64,000 nucleotides of DNA, from positions 310,001 to 374,000 of the forward strand of contig NZ_JAFEUV020000004.1 of the NCBI RefSeq assembly GCF_017355915.2. The letters are read 5' to 3'. The notes below the pieces were generated by a model. It had not been told where the DNA came from and did no database searches. It saw only the letters and a list, made by a program, of their open reading frames with translations. Shown one piece after another: positions 8,052-18,022 of the stretch. Source of the stretch: Telluribacter roseus. GTDB lineage: Bacteria; Bacteroidota; Bacteroidia; Cytophagales; Spirosomataceae. The translations under genes and the position numbers were made by a program. How positions within the stretch are numbered: the stretch's first letter is position 1; the number at the start of each line of letters is the position of its first letter.

Positions 8052-9851
8052 TCAGCGCATAAATGATTTTGTAGCTGTGGTATTCCGAATAAAAACAAGG
8101 GCATTCAGCAGGTTGGGTAGGACCGGTTTATACCCATGCAAAAACTGGGCGTCCTCTTTCTCATAAAGCCCACCTATATTTCTAAAATAAAGCGGCTGAG
8201 TAAGCCACCTGCTACTATTTTCTGTGTATGCATGGTTCAGCGATAAAATAAGATCTTTATACTTTGCTTTCTGCAGATAATATTCCAGCGATCCGGCAAA
8301 AGGCTGAAATAAAGGAAAAGCCTTAAAGGATGCCGTGTAAGACTCATCCGCAGGGGCAGTGTAGGTGCCGGTTGCGGTAGCTATGCCAATTGGATAATAA
8401 TATCTCCCCAGAAGGCGATCCAGCCAGCCTCCCATATTCTTATCCTGTTTCCAGATATGGCTGTTGTGCGCCCATAGCATGACTTTTTCGTTCGGATAAA
8501 GCTGCAGGTAATCCACCGTATTCTTTGCCATGCTGCTATCACGGTAATAGAAGGATACGCTCCAGTCCGAAAAATCAGGTGAAAAAAGATATTGATTCAG
8601 TACGGTCACGTTTTGCAGGAGCCAGTGTACCGTATCGGCAGGAGCTTTCTGGTAGTACTCCTTTTTATTACCTTCAATGTGTTGAGTGATTCTGGTTAGT
8701 AACTCCGTTACTGATGCCGATACCGTGGGGCGCTGGGATGCGGTTAGTGCCGTCATAAAAGGCTTGGTTAGAACTTCCAGCTCCCTTGAATAGGAAATCA
8801 GGGTAGTATCAAAATAAGAGGACAGTCGTACATACTCAGGCACTGCCACCCGAATGGACTGCATATCATTACCCCTGAAATAGACCTTCTTTTCGTGGGT
8901 CTGGTTGTAGGTGCGCATCCACTCTATCAAATCCAGCAGCTCCTGATGGCGGTTGATGCGGAAAAGCAGGTTCAGAAGGTTTTGTGCTGAACCATTTCCG
9001 TTTAGAATATACTGGTTAATGCGGCCGCATTCAGGCAGTTCATCTTCAAGCATAAATGTGGTAAAGCCCTTGCGTTCTACCAGGTACTGAAAAAGCCTGA
9101 GCTTGAATTGGGCGGCTTCGCTGGTGCCATGCGTGGGCTCTCCTACGCCTACTACCTTAGCTTCTCCTATCCATTTGCCCAGTGAGTCGAGGTCATTAGT
9201 GGTAGTACCACTTGTTACTCCATGCAGTTGAATAGCATTCCTGTTTATCCATGCTACATCTTCGGCTGTTGGCTCCGCCGTTCGTTTGGCAACATCTTTA
9301 ACCAACACCCCATCCAAGTATATTGCAAAGTCATCAAACCAGGCTTTGCCGGCGGCATTCAGCAAACCCCCAAGAAATACAGATTCCGTTTGTTCAACTA
9401 CCGGTACCGTTACAGAAACACGTTGCCAGCTTTTACTGCTTTGTATACTGTCGGCATCAACTACCGTATACTTTGAGCTGTTCAGGCTCTTACCATCATA
9501 TTGCATAATCCAGATGGCCGCACGGGATGTATTTTGGGCTGTTTTAATCCACCCTTCCACTTTTATCTGCTTTTTCTCTGTTGTAATAGCTTTCGGTATT
9601 TCAATAAAAAAGAAAGGAGCATCTATGTCGGCGGAGCGCTGTTCGGTAGTGCTATACATTTCCACAGCATAGCTGCCACTTCTCCTGTGCTTGTTGGTGA
9701 ATCGTATTTCGCAAAGTTTCATGTTGTTAATGAAACCCCAGAGCTTGTCCTGTGGCTGTACTAATTCAAAGCCTTTGTTGTAGGGCAATTCGTGCTGAGC
9801 CTGCACAAGCAGCGGAAAGAAAAGCAGACAAAAGATGAAGAAATGTTTCAT
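8052..9851 (-). CDS. Secreted erythromycin esterase family protein
   Basis: A 599-residue protein with signal peptide (FFIFCLLFFPLLVQAQ). Residues about 20-185 form a beta-rich module resembling a carbohydrate-binding or galactose-binding domain. Residues about 205-590 match the erythromycin esterase (EreA/EreB) fold, with 'GVGEPTHGTSEAAQFK' containing the family's active-site His and Glu. Most family members in Bacteroidota have no shown macrolide activity, so the true substrate is unknown. It stands alone, convergent with the kinase gene, and is preceded by a 287-base spacer. Confidence 0.85.
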   Translation of the reverse strand: MKHFFIFCLLFFPLLVQAQHELPYNKGFELVQPQDKLWGFINNMKLCEIRFTNKHRRSGSYAVEMYSTTEQRSADIDAPFFFIEIPKAITTEKKQIKVEGWIKTAQNTSRAAIWIMQYDGKSLNSSKYTVVDADSIQSSKSWQRVSVTVPVVEQTESVFLGGLLNAAGKAWFDDFAIYLDGVLVKDVAKRTAEPTAEDVAWINRNAIQLHGVTSGTTTNDLDSLGKWIGEAKVVGVGEPTHGTSEAAQFKLRLFQYLVERKGFTTFMLEDELPECGRINQYILNGNGSAQNLLNLLFRINRHQELLDLIEWMRTYNQTHEKKVYFRGNDMQSIRVAVPEYVRLSSYFDTTLISYSRELEVLTKPFMTALTASQRPTVSASVTELLTRITQHIEGNKKEYYQKAPADTVHWLLQNVTVLNQYLFSPDFSDWSVSFYYRDSSMAKNTVDYLQLYPNEKVMLWAHNSHIWKQDKNMGGWLDRLLGRYYYPIGIATATGTYTAPADESYTASFKAFPLFQPFAGSLEYYLQKAKYKDLILSLNHAYTENSSRWLTQPLYFRNIGGLYEKEDAQFLHGYKPVLPNLLNALVFIRNTTATKSFMR

Positions 9852-10138
9852 TCGATTCTTTCAATAGGTAGGCGGTGTTGGTCCGAATCGTAATCCCCGT
9901 ATTGGTTTGCTATTAGTACCACTTCGTGAAAGTGTATAGCATAGCATTATCTAAGGCTGCAAAAGAGTAAAGTGAAATATGGCAAAAATCTAAAATAAGG
10001 CTTTAATCCGCAGTGGCCTACTACTTCTTGAACGTCACCTACGAATTATTCCTTTAACTTATTAAAAAGTTAATTATCTGATACTTAACAACGCAGAAAT
10101 TTATCCAATGGAATAAAGTGGCGATGTAACTACTCCGG

Positions 10139-10744
10139 TCATGGTAGAAGCCCATCGCTGGCAGGGCGCCCCGGCTCAGGAATAATACCCGTGCGCTCGT
10201 AATCTCTGAGCCATGTTTTCTTTTCACAGCCGGTTGCCAGGTAGAAGTCATACAACTGCTTCATGTCCTGCTGGTACTTTCCCGTCAGGTACAAGGCTTC
10301 GCCCACGGTTACCGTTTTAGTGGGATGACTAAAAACAACTGGAATAAGGGGGACTCCCGCGCCCAGAGCCATGTAGTAGAAGCCGGTTTTGAGCCGGGCC
10401 ACATCGGTACGGGTACCTTCCGGGGCAATGGCGATGTGCATGTAGTTATTCTTCCGGAAAGTATCTACCACGGCATCCACCAGGTTGTTATTCCTGCTGC
10501 GGTCTACCGGATAGCCTCCAAGCGCTCTGAACAACCAGCCTGAGTACCAGCGGAAGAGCTCCTGCTTAGCCAGGTACCCAATCCAGATTTTGAGCGTAGC
10601 CCGTGTACCCAGGCCCACCGGAAAATCCCAGTTGGAGGTATGGGGGATGACTACCCAGATGGATTTAGGTACTCCAACAGGAGCAGAACCCACTACTTTC
10701 CAGCCGGCTAAACGAAATAGAAAAGCGATCAGAGAACGTAGCAT
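10139..10744 (-). CDS. 1-acyl-sn-glycerol-3-phosphate acyltransferase family protein
   Basis: A 201-residue acyltransferase of the PlsC-like superfamily. The catalytic H-x4-D motif is 'HTSNWD' (about residues 35-40) and the substrate-phosphate motif appears as 'APEGTRT'. A hydrophobic N-terminus (RSLIAFLFRLAGW) probably anchors it to the inner membrane. The short length and HTSNWD form fit the subgroup often annotated as lysophospholipid acyltransferase or glycerol acyltransferase. It probably acts in membrane lipid synthesis or modification. The site-2 protease gene follows 45 bases downstream in the same direction. Confidence 0.85.
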   Translation of the reverse strand: MLRSLIAFLFRLAGWKVVGSAPVGVPKSIWVVIPHTSNWDFPVGLGTRATLKIWIGYLAKQELFRWYSGWLFRALGGYPVDRSRNNNLVDAVVDTFRKNNYMHIAIAPEGTRTDVARLKTGFYYMALGAGVPLIPVVFSHPTKTVTVGEALYLTGKYQQDMKQLYDFYLATGCEKKTWLRDYERTGIIPEPGRPASDGLLP

Positions 10745-10789
10745 GTACAGTCAATAAACTATTTGCTTACGGTAAATGGGTAGTACTGA

Positions 10790-11929
10790 CTATATGATCA
10801 CGAAGGGCTTGGGGCTGAAGCAGAGGATAAATACGAGCAACGCCAGACATCCCAGCAAGACGCGTGCCTTACCCAAAGGCTCATTCACCTCTGTCTCAGG
10901 GTGATAAACGCCCAGGAACCTACCCAGAATAAATATAAACGGCAGGAAGCCCGGATAGCCGTCCCACTCAGGACGGAGATAGGCCAGAGCAAACTGGACC
11001 AGCACAATCATCAGGCTCAGCATGAGTGCGGTGCGCGGATTGTCGGCAACCCGGCCGAGGCAGATGTACAGGAAGAAGATGTAAAAGAACAGGTAGCCCA
11101 GTAGCGTAAAGAACGCCTCATCGTCGGGTACCGAGAATTCTTCGGGACGAAATAGCCCCAGACCAGCATAAGTAGCAAATAGCACAAAGAGCGCCGGAGC
11201 AATGGTATTGAAGCGCTTCCGGCCCAGCAGGCCGTACAGGATGTGGCCTCCATCCAACTGACCGATGGGAATAAGGTTCAGCGAGGTAAAGAACAACGCC
11301 AGGTAGCCCGAAAACAGGTACGGGTAGTGTACGATCTCGTTAGGGTGGGGCAGTTGGGACGGATCGGCTACGTACGTTTTGAATAGCCAGAACAGAATAT
11401 TGTCGCCCAGGCGGAGGTTACCAGCCGCATTTTCGTACACAAACTGCGGATAGCTGAATCCGTATCGCTCATACTCAGGATGGATGGTAAAAATATAGTC
11501 CGGAGGGGGAAGGTGCGTAAACCCGTACCAAAGTACCCCTAAGGCCGCTACAAAGCCCGCGAGTGGGCCGGCGATACCAATGTCAAAAAACTTCTTGCGC
11601 GAACGTACCAGGGTGGTGATACGGATAAAGGCACCCATGGTACCGATGCTCTGCGTAATCCCGAACCACAGCGGAATGTAGTAGGGGAGCGTAACGCCCA
11701 CCTGATGAGCTTTGGCCGTAAAGTAATGCCCAAACTCATGTACGGTGAGGATAAGCAGAAAGGGTATGGAGAAATGGAACCCCTGCAGGAAATGCGACCA
11801 GCTCAGAGGTTTATCTACATACACAAACAAATTCCCGAAGATCCACTCTGCTCCAGCGAGTGTGGTTGTGATAACGGTAACAACAAACAGGAGTCCCTGG
11901 ATCAGGTAGGTTCGGGTGTTAGGCGACAT
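10790..11929 (-). CDS. Site-2 protease family (M50) membrane metalloprotease
   Basis: A 379-residue multi-pass membrane protein. The zinc motif 'HEFGH' lies in the third hydrophobic segment (about residue 64) and the third ligand motif appears as 'NLIPIGQLDGGH' (about 218). These are the hallmarks of intramembrane metalloproteases of family M50, which cut membrane anchors of regulators such as anti-sigma factors. There is no PDZ domain, unlike RseP. Its start overlaps the end of the HAD phosphatase gene by 11 bases, so the two are likely cotranscribed. The substrate is unknown. Confidence 0.9.
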   Translation of the reverse strand: MSPNTRTYLIQGLLFVVTVITTTLAGAEWIFGNLFVYVDKPLSWSHFLQGFHFSIPFLLILTVHEFGHYFTAKAHQVGVTLPYYIPLWFGITQSIGTMGAFIRITTLVRSRKKFFDIGIAGPLAGFVAALGVLWYGFTHLPPPDYIFTIHPEYERYGFSYPQFVYENAAGNLRLGDNILFWLFKTYVADPSQLPHPNEIVHYPYLFSGYLALFFTSLNLIPIGQLDGGHILYGLLGRKRFNTIAPALFVLFATYAGLGLFRPEEFSVPDDEAFFTLLGYLFFYIFFLYICLGRVADNPRTALMLSLMIVLVQFALAYLRPEWDGYPGFLPFIFILGRFLGVYHPETEVNEPLGKARVLLGCLALLVFILCFSPKPFVII

Positions 11930-12551
11930 AGTCTTTCAGATACTCCAGTATGGTGTTAGGTTTCTGGACGTGGATGGTATGGATGCCCAGTGCAGAAGCA
12001 GCCTGGATGTTAGCGGCATTATCATCCAGGAATAGCGTCTCATCGGCTTTGATGCCTGCTTCCTCCAGTACCTTCTGGTAGATAGCCGGATCGGGCTTCA
12101 TGACACCCATTTCGTAGGATAGGAACAGCTTATCGAAGAGCTCATCGAGGCGGGGTACGCCCGACACTCTATCCAGAATAAGATTCACCTCCGCGATATG
12201 AATTGGGCTGGTGTTGCTGAGCAGAAATAGGTTATAACGCTCACGCAGCTTCTGAAGAAGTTCTATGCGGGCCGGAGGGATGTCCAGGAGCAGGGTGTTC
12301 CAGGCTTTGTTGATGGTCGCGTCGTCCCAGTCTTCCTGTTTCAGGATCTGGCGTACATACGATCGGAAAGCGGCTTCATCAAGCTCACCCGTCTCAAACT
12401 GCCGGAATAGGTCCTTCTCCTTAAACAGCTCAATGACTTCGGCTTCCTCCTGCCCGCATAGTTCGGCAAATGACCGGGCTGCCAGCGGAACATCTATGTT
12501 AATGATTACATCTCCCAGATCGAAAATGATATTCTTAATTTGTTCTTGCAC
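11919..12551 (-). CDS. HAD family hydrolase/phosphatase
   Basis: A 210-residue haloacid dehalogenase superfamily protein. Motif I is 'FDLGDVI' with the nucleophile Asp near residue 10, motif II is LLSNTS, and motif IV is 'LFLDDNAANI'. The alpha-helical cap between motifs I and II fits subfamily IA (YihX/epoxide-hydrolase-like phosphatases). Likely activity is removal of phosphate from a sugar phosphate or similar small molecule. It precedes and overlaps the site-2 protease gene. Confidence 0.9.
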   Translation of the reverse strand: MQEQIKNIIFDLGDVIINIDVPLAARSFAELCGQEEAEVIELFKEKDLFRQFETGELDEAAFRSYVRQILKQEDWDDATINKAWNTLLLDIPPARIELLQKLRERYNLFLLSNTSPIHIAEVNLILDRVSGVPRLDELFDKLFLSYEMGVMKPDPAIYQKVLEEAGIKADETLFLDDNAANIQAASALGIHTIHVQKPNTILEYLKDYVA

Positions 12552-12593
12552 AGCTCTAGGTACTTCTTCTTAGGTTGACAATACGGTTAACTA

Positions 12594-13547
12594 CTATTCG
12601 ATGACCACGCCCATCGAACAGAACTTATCGATGCGCTGATCAATCCGCTCTTCGGGACTCAGCTTAGACAGCTCGGCTATTTCTTCGAGGATCACCTTTT
12701 TCAGGATCTCAGCCATACGGTCGTGGTCCAGGTGGGCACCTCCCAGTGGCTCGGGAATGACACCATCAACCAGTTTATTTTCCTTCATATCACGGGCCGT
12801 TACCTTCATGGCTTCGGCTGCCTGCTCTTTGTAGTCCCAGCTACGCCAGAGGATGGTCGAACAGTTTTCTGGTGATATTACCGAGTACCAGGTATTCTCG
12901 AGCATCAGTACGCGGTCACCAATGGCGATACCCAGCGCTCCACCCGAGGCTCCCTCACCGATCACGATACAGATCACGGGTACCTTCAGCATAAACATCT
13001 CCTTGAGGTTACGGGCAATGGCTTCACCCTGTCCGCGCTCTTCGGCTTCCAGTCCGGGGAAGGCACCCGGCGTATCAATGAGGGTAACAATAGGTTTGTT
13101 AAACTTCTCGGCCAGCTTCATCAGGCGCAGGGCCTTGCGGTAGCCTTCGGGGTTAGGCATCCCAAAGTTACGGTGCTGACGCTCTTTGGTGTTGCGTCCT
13201 TTTTGCTGCCCCAGGAGCAGCACGCTCTGGCCGCCGATGTTGGCAAAACCCCCAATAATGGCCGGATCGTCGCGAATCTGACGGTCGCCGTGCAACTCTA
13301 TAAACTCGTCACACATGAGCTTGATATAGTCGAGCGTGTAGGGGCGGTCGGGGTGGCGCGACAGCTGGACGCGCTGCCAGCGGGTGAGATTTTCAAAGAT
13401 CTCCCGGCGGAGAGTAATAATACTGCTTTCTAAAGAAGAGGTGGCCGACGATACGTCAACATTGTTTTCCTCAGCCAGCTTTTTCATTTCTGCGAGCTTG
13501 CTTTCCAACTCGGCAATAGGTTTTTCAAAATCGAGATACGTTCTCAT
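12594..13547 (-). CDS. accA: Acetyl-CoA carboxylase carboxyltransferase subunit alpha
   Basis: A 317-residue protein matching AccA over its full length (E. coli AccA has 319). The N-terminal helical part ([21 protein letters not shown]) and the crotonase-fold core with '[12 protein letters not shown]' and '[17 protein letters not shown]' are typical. With AccD it transfers the carboxyl group from biotin to acetyl-CoA to make malonyl-CoA, the first step of fatty acid synthesis, in the cytosol. The accB, accC and accD genes are not in the window. It is separated by 42 bases from the HAD gene downstream. Confidence 0.97.
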   Translation of the reverse strand: MRTYLDFEKPIAELESKLAEMKKLAEENNVDVSSATSSLESSIITLRREIFENLTRWQRVQLSRHPDRPYTLDYIKLMCDEFIELHGDRQIRDDPAIIGGFANIGGQSVLLLGQQKGRNTKERQHRNFGMPNPEGYRKALRLMKLAEKFNKPIVTLIDTPGAFPGLEAEERGQGEAIARNLKEMFMLKVPVICIVIGEGASGGALGIAIGDRVLMLENTWYSVISPENCSTILWRSWDYKEQAAEAMKVTARDMKENKLVDGVIPEPLGGAHLDHDRMAEILKKVILEEIAELSKLSPEERIDQRIDKFCSMGVVIE

Positions 13548-13604
13548 AATCTAGGTTACGTCCTATATATACAGGTTCGGCCGTTTTGAGGTCCGACAGT
13601 CCGT

Positions 13605-15029
13605 TTATAATTCAAAAGTTTGCCCGCGCTCGGGTATGACTACCTCCTGGTAGCCAGAGGTATGCAGAGTGCCCTGGAAATCCATCATACTCTGGTGCTC
13701 TCCATGGACCAGGAATACTTTCTTAAGGCGGCTGGCATCCTGATTTTTTACAAATGTCAGAAGGTCATCACGGTCTCCGTGGCCGCTAAATACGTCAATT
13801 TTTTCTATATTCGCCAAGACCGGCATTTTCTTGCCTTTGATGGTGATGTTGTCCTGTCCGTTGAGCAGGCGCCAGCCGAGGGTACCTTCCGAGGCATATC
13901 CGATCATCAGGATAGTGGCGTACGGATTACCAATATTGGCCGCTACGTGCTGCTCTACGCGTCCTCCCTGCACCATCCCTGACGACGATATAATGATACA
14001 CGGCTCGTTGTAGTTAGAGATAGCGCGGCTGGCATCGGTACTTTCCAGGTAGATCAGGTTTTCGAAGTCGAAGAGCATGTCATTGTCCTCCTTGAACACC
14101 CGCGCTTCCTTGTTCATCAGCCGCACGTGCTTCTGGTACACCTTGGTACTGCCGTAGGCCAGCGGACTATCCGAGAATACCTTAATGGGGGGCAGGTTGT
14201 GCTCAACATACAGGCGGTTGAGGGTATAGAGCAGTGCCTGGGTACGGCCTACGCTGAAGGAAGGGATGATCAGCCTACCAGGTATCTCTACGCAGGTGCG
14301 GTTGATCACATCGGCCAGGGCTTCTTCCGGCTTGCGCTTGTCTTCGTGCAGGCGGTTGCCGTAGGTACTTTCACAGATAAGGTAATCTACCTGTGGTACG
14401 GGCTGCGGATCTACCAGCAGGGGGTAGTCTTTACGGCCAATGTCTCCCGAGAAGCACAAGGTCTTTTTCTCCCCGTTTTCCCATACCTCAATATAAATAT
14501 GCGCCGCGCCCAGCAGGTGACCCGCCGGGATGTAGGTAACCGCTACGTGGTCAGCAATGCGGTAGCGCTGGCCGAAGGCCACGGGTACAAAGTTATCAAG
14601 AGCCTCATTTACCTGTTTTTCCAGAAAGAAATCCTTCGGTACTACCTTAGCTTTCCTGCCCCGCTTGCGGCTGGCGGTGGTATTCTGGGTGTTCAGGCGC
14701 TTCTGGTGCAGCATGGCCGCATCCTTCAGGAGCAGTGCCGTCAGGCCATAGGTAGGATCAGTACATACTACTCTTCCTTCAAATCCTTCTTTGAACAGGT
14801 TAGGAATATTACCGGAGTGATCAATGTGGGCGTGGGTAAGAAGTACGGTATTTATCAGGGAAGCATCGAACGGGAAAACGCTTTTTTGTTGTTGATAAAG
14901 TAGGTCTTTCTCTTTTTCATCACGATCAAAGTCAGAGCCACAGTCTATCAGGATGCGGTAGTCATCTACTTCCAGCAGATACATGCTACCGGTTACCTGG
15001 CGGGCGGCTCCCCAAAACGTCAATTTCAT
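13605..15029 (-). CDS. Beta-CASP MBL-fold RNA exonuclease/endonuclease
   Basis: A 474-residue metallo-beta-lactamase fold protein. Metal ligands are in 'THAHIDHSG' (about residue 66). The beta-CASP insert lies about residues 200-360 and the RNA-specificity RMMBL segment with 'FSGHGDRDDL' and 'VHGEHQSM' near the C-terminus. This is the prokaryotic CPSF73/YSH1-like group, distinct from RNase J. It likely processes or degrades RNA in the cytosol. There is a short basic Arg/Lys patch (ASRKRGRKAK) near residue 125 that may help bind RNA. It is divergent from the PBP4 gene. Confidence 0.92.
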   Translation of the reverse strand: MKLTFWGAARQVTGSMYLLEVDDYRILIDCGSDFDRDEKEKDLLYQQQKSVFPFDASLINTVLLTHAHIDHSGNIPNLFKEGFEGRVVCTDPTYGLTALLLKDAAMLHQKRLNTQNTTASRKRGRKAKVVPKDFFLEKQVNEALDNFVPVAFGQRYRIADHVAVTYIPAGHLLGAAHIYIEVWENGEKKTLCFSGDIGRKDYPLLVDPQPVPQVDYLICESTYGNRLHEDKRKPEEALADVINRTCVEIPGRLIIPSFSVGRTQALLYTLNRLYVEHNLPPIKVFSDSPLAYGSTKVYQKHVRLMNKEARVFKEDNDMLFDFENLIYLESTDASRAISNYNEPCIIISSSGMVQGGRVEQHVAANIGNPYATILMIGYASEGTLGWRLLNGQDNITIKGKKMPVLANIEKIDVFSGHGDRDDLLTFVKNQDASRLKKVFLVHGEHQSMMDFQGTLHTSGYQEVVIPERGQTFEL

Positions 15030-15225
15030 ATATATGGTTACTCAATGTTATAGGTCTGATTTACCTAAACTTAAATGTCATTAACATCAAACGGTATTCG
15101 TTTGTTAAGTTAAGATGGTTCCTACAAAAGTACCAAAAACGGCGCAGTTTATCCCATGTTTGTGGGAAGGAGGCAATAAAATCGTGTAACGGAGGAATAC
15201 AGCACTCTACTACTAACCTACGAAG

Positions 15226-16695
15226 ATGAAACACCTTAGTCTTTTTATATGGCTTCTGATTATAGATGCAACCCGACCTGACTCGATTGATTCGGTTGCC
15301 CTGAATCAATTTAAGGATGCCGTTGTAGAGCTACAGAACAGCGAGCTGATGCGCCACGGTACCCTTTCGGTTTCCGTAAAAAATGTCAGTACGGGCAAGG
15401 TACTGACCGCGATGAACCACCAGCAGTCATTGCCGTCGGCCTCTACGCTTAAGCTGGTCACTACGGCTACGGCCCTGTCGGTGCTGGGAGGTGACTTTAC
15501 GTACAAAACTTACCTGGAGTACGATGGGCAGGTAGAAAATGATACCCTCAAAGGCAACCTGTACCTGCGCGGTACCGGCGACCCTACCCTGGGGAGTGAC
15601 CGGTTTAAGGGGTACCCCGGCGATGCCGCCCTGATCCGGCGCTGGACCGAGGCGGTCAGGAATGCGGGCATACGATATGTACAGGGACAGGTGGTGGCGG
15701 ATGCCAGTTACTTTGATGAGCAGCCGCTGGCCGACAGCTGGATCTGGGGAGATGTAGGCAACTACTACGGTGCCGGGGTACGCGGTCTTAATTTCAACGA
15801 AAATATGTATCGTGTATACTTCCGGCCGGGACAGAACATGGGCGACCCAACCGAGGTGGTTGGTACTTCGCCTTCCATGCCTTACATGACCTTTACCAAC
15901 CGGGTCACTACCGGCGAGTCGGGCTCGGGCGACCAGGTGATTATCTACAGCAGTCCCATCGGCAACGGAGCCGTCCTGACGGGTACTGTCCCCCGGGGTG
16001 TGGCGTCCTTTTCGGTCAAAGGGGCTATACCTGATGCGGCTTACTACGTGGCCTCAGCGCTTCAGCAAAGCCTGTTAAATGACTCGATCATGGTCGCGGG
16101 CGGCGCGGTCGTATGGGGTAGTGTACCGGGGCCACAGAGTACACGGACGGTGCTGAATACGTACACATCGCCCCCTCTGCGCGACATTACGCAGGAAACC
16201 AACTGGTGGAGTGTCAACCTCTTCGCGGATGCCCTGCTCAAAACTACGGGTAAACGGTTGACCAACCGCTCTGACTTTGATAGTGCCACTGGGGCGGTGG
16301 CGACCTACTGGCAAAACAAAGGCGTGGATGTGCGCGGCTTTTATATCAAGGACGGTAGCGGGCTTTCGCCTACCGGCTCACTGACCACCCAAAACCTGAC
16401 CGATATACTCAATGCGGCGGCCAAAGACAAAGCCTTCGACGACTTCTACAGGAGTATAGCCGTGATGGGGCAATCGGGGACGGTACGTAATCTGGGGAAA
16501 GGGACCCGGGCGGCAGGGAATATCCGGGCCAAGAGTGGTAGTATCGAAGGTACTCGTGCCTTCGCAGGCTATGTCACTACCCGCTCCGGCGAACGGCTCA
16601 GCTTCACCATTATCGCGCACAAGTACCAGCCTGAGAACAGTCGTCAGATCAGCCGGGAGCTGGTGCAACTGATGACGTTGCTGGCCAGCTTATAA
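15226..16695 (+). CDS. dacB: D-alanyl-D-alanine carboxypeptidase/endopeptidase (PBP4, peptidase S13)
   Basis: A 489-residue class C penicillin-binding protein. The three active-site motifs are visible: S-x-x-K in 'SASTLKLV' (about residue 68), S-x-N in 'SVNLFAD', and K-S-G in 'AKSGSIEGT'. The large insert between the first two motifs is typical of PBP4/DacB. It trims D-Ala from peptidoglycan peptides or cuts cross-links in the periplasm. The N-terminus is hydrophobic (LSLFIWLLII) but lacks an obvious signal-peptidase site. The leader before the ATG is CTACTACTAAC-rich with no strong Shine-Dalgarno site. Confidence 0.93.
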   Translation: MKHLSLFIWLLIIDATRPDSIDSVALNQFKDAVVELQNSELMRHGTLSVSVKNVSTGKVLTAMNHQQSLPSASTLKLVTTATALSVLGGDFTYKTYLEYDGQVENDTLKGNLYLRGTGDPTLGSDRFKGYPGDAALIRRWTEAVRNAGIRYVQGQVVADASYFDEQPLADSWIWGDVGNYYGAGVRGLNFNENMYRVYFRPGQNMGDPTEVVGTSPSMPYMTFTNRVTTGESGSGDQVIIYSSPIGNGAVLTGTVPRGVASFSVKGAIPDAAYYVASALQQSLLNDSIMVAGGAVVWGSVPGPQSTRTVLNTYTSPPLRDITQETNWWSVNLFADALLKTTGKRLTNRSDFDSATGAVATYWQNKGVDVRGFYIKDGSGLSPTGSLTTQNLTDILNAAAKDKAFDDFYRSIAVMGQSGTVRNLGKGTRAAGNIRAKSGSIEGTRAFAGYVTTRSGERLSFTIIAHKYQPENSRQISRELVQLMTLLASL

Positions 16696-16727
16696 AAATA
16701 CCTCCGGAAACTTAGCCCCGGAGGTAT
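16691..16727 (-). terminator. Rho-independent terminator after hslV
   Basis: ATACCTCCGG (16698-16707) pairs with CCGGAGGTAT (16718-16727), a 10-bp stem. Read on the minus strand it is followed by a U-tract (TTTTTAT). It lies just beyond the hslV stop and just after the stop of dacB, so it may serve both convergent genes. Confidence 0.8.
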
Positions 16728-16742
16728 CGGTAGGGAATGGTG

Positions 16743-17282
16743 TTAGCTAATTTTTTCCAGCACCAGATTATGGTTGGTGTAGATGCAGAGGTCGGCGGCT
16801 ATGCTGAGACCTTCCCGCACCATCTCTTCGGCCGTCAGCTGGGGAGCGTGCTTGTGTAAAGCCAAGGCCGCGGATAAAGCAAAATTACCTCCGGACCCGA
16901 TGGCAGCTATGCCATTCTCGGGCTCCAGTACATCTCCGGTTCCCGATATAACCAGTAGCTCTTCTTTGTTGGCTACGATCATCATAGCTTCCAGCTTACG
17001 CAGGTAGCGGTCGGTACGCCAGTCCTTGGCCAGCTCAATGGCGGCGCGCTTCATGTTACCGCCGTAGCCGTTCAATTTTTCTTCGAATTTTTCCAGTAGG
17101 GTAAAAGCGTCGGCCGTTGATCCGGCAAATCCTACCAGGATCTTGCCTCCCATGAGGGTACGTACCTTCCTGACGTTACTCTTGGCTACGGTATTTCCCA
17201 TGGTAGCCTGTCCGTCCGCTCCGAGGGCTACGGTACCATTGTGCAGTACACCCAGGACGGTAGTTGCGTGAATTTTTTCCAT
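16743..17282 (-). CDS. hslV: ATP-dependent protease proteolytic subunit HslV
   Basis: A 179-residue protein of the proteasome-like N-terminal nucleophile family. The start at 17282 gives [16 protein letters not shown], in which the conserved 'TTV' supplies the catalytic Thr after removal of the short propeptide. Conserved '[12 protein letters not shown]' and '[17 protein letters not shown]' follow. HslV forms a double hexamer capped by the HslU ATPase and degrades misfolded cytosolic proteins. The hslU gene is not adjacent, which is common in Bacteroidota. The open frame extends two codons upstream to a TTG, which I reject as start. Confidence 0.97.
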   Translation of the reverse strand: MEKIHATTVLGVLHNGTVALGADGQATMGNTVAKSNVRKVRTLMGGKILVGFAGSTADAFTLLEKFEEKLNGYGGNMKRAAIELAKDWRTDRYLRKLEAMMIVANKEELLVISGTGDVLEPENGIAAIGSGGNFALSAALALHKHAPQLTAEEMVREGLSIAADLCIYTNHNLVLEKIS

Positions 17283-17458
17283 GAACAAATGTATATCTAA
17301 TAAAGCGTATTTCTGAACCAGGAAATGCCTAAGTCAATCAGCAAGTATAACTATAAACAGAGGGCTTGCGTTCAGGCCGGGGAGGTACTATGCACCTCCC
17401 CAACAGGTTTCGGGCTCAGTATTAGCGCTTTTAGGTTCAGGAAAATTATTCGCCCTGG

Positions 17459-17968
17459 CTAGGCGTAAGCGGCTTGCATTTCGTCTGCACTTGGACCGTA
17501 GGGACCGGGGATGGGGATGTCAAGCAGGCGCAGAAATACGCCTAGTTGAGCGCGGTGGTGGGCATTCTGACCAAAGGCATGTCGTATGGCTTCCCACTTT
17601 TCAAATTCTCCGTAGATAACATCACCGTCGCACATGACCCATTCTTTCTGAAGTATATCGTCGCTGGCGTTGGCCAAAGCCTCCTGCGCCTCCGACAGGC
17701 ATTCATCAAATCGTGCTACCAGGGCCGTGGCGGTAGAGTAATCAGCCGGATTGTAAGGGCTTCCGGCAAAATCCCATTTGTCCTGCTTGATGGCTATGGT
17801 GATCATGATGGGGATCTCGGCCAGATGCGTAGCCAACGCCTTGATGGTCATGCTTTTGGGATGAGGCTGCCAGTCCATTTTATCGGCAGGGACAATGGCT
17901 AGCATTTTGCGGGTCTGAACGGCTTCCTGTTCGAGTTCTTTCTGGTAGGCTTCGATAAAAGATAACAT
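17459..17968 (-). CDS. DinB family protein
   Basis: A 169-residue four-helix-bundle protein of the DinB/YfiT superfamily. Putative metal-ligand His residues occur in 'ALATHLAEIP' (about residue 47) and 'NAHHRAQLGVFLRLLDIPIPG' (about 133), the usual spacing for this fold. Members are thiol-dependent metal-binding transferases or of unknown function. It shares its direction with the WYL regulator gene immediately upstream, 54 bases away, so it may be that regulator's target. An upstream in-frame start at 17998 exists but adds a low-quality extension. Confidence 0.85.
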   Translation of the reverse strand: MLSFIEAYQKELEQEAVQTRKMLAIVPADKMDWQPHPKSMTIKALATHLAEIPIMITIAIKQDKWDFAGSPYNPADYSTATALVARFDECLSEAQEALANASDDILQKEWVMCDGDVIYGEFEKWEAIRHAFGQNAHHRAQLGVFLRLLDIPIPGPYGPSADEMQAAYA

Positions 17969-18022
17969 AGCTGATCGTTTGTTTAGTTGTTGGTTCAAAG
18001 ATCAGGCAGGGGAGTGACAGCC

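Noticed and set aside
8052-9851. Macrolide resistance gene
   Set aside because: The protein belongs to the erythromycin esterase family by fold, but it is a secreted, chromosomal Bacteroidota member with an added N-terminal module and no mobile context; resistance cannot be claimed.
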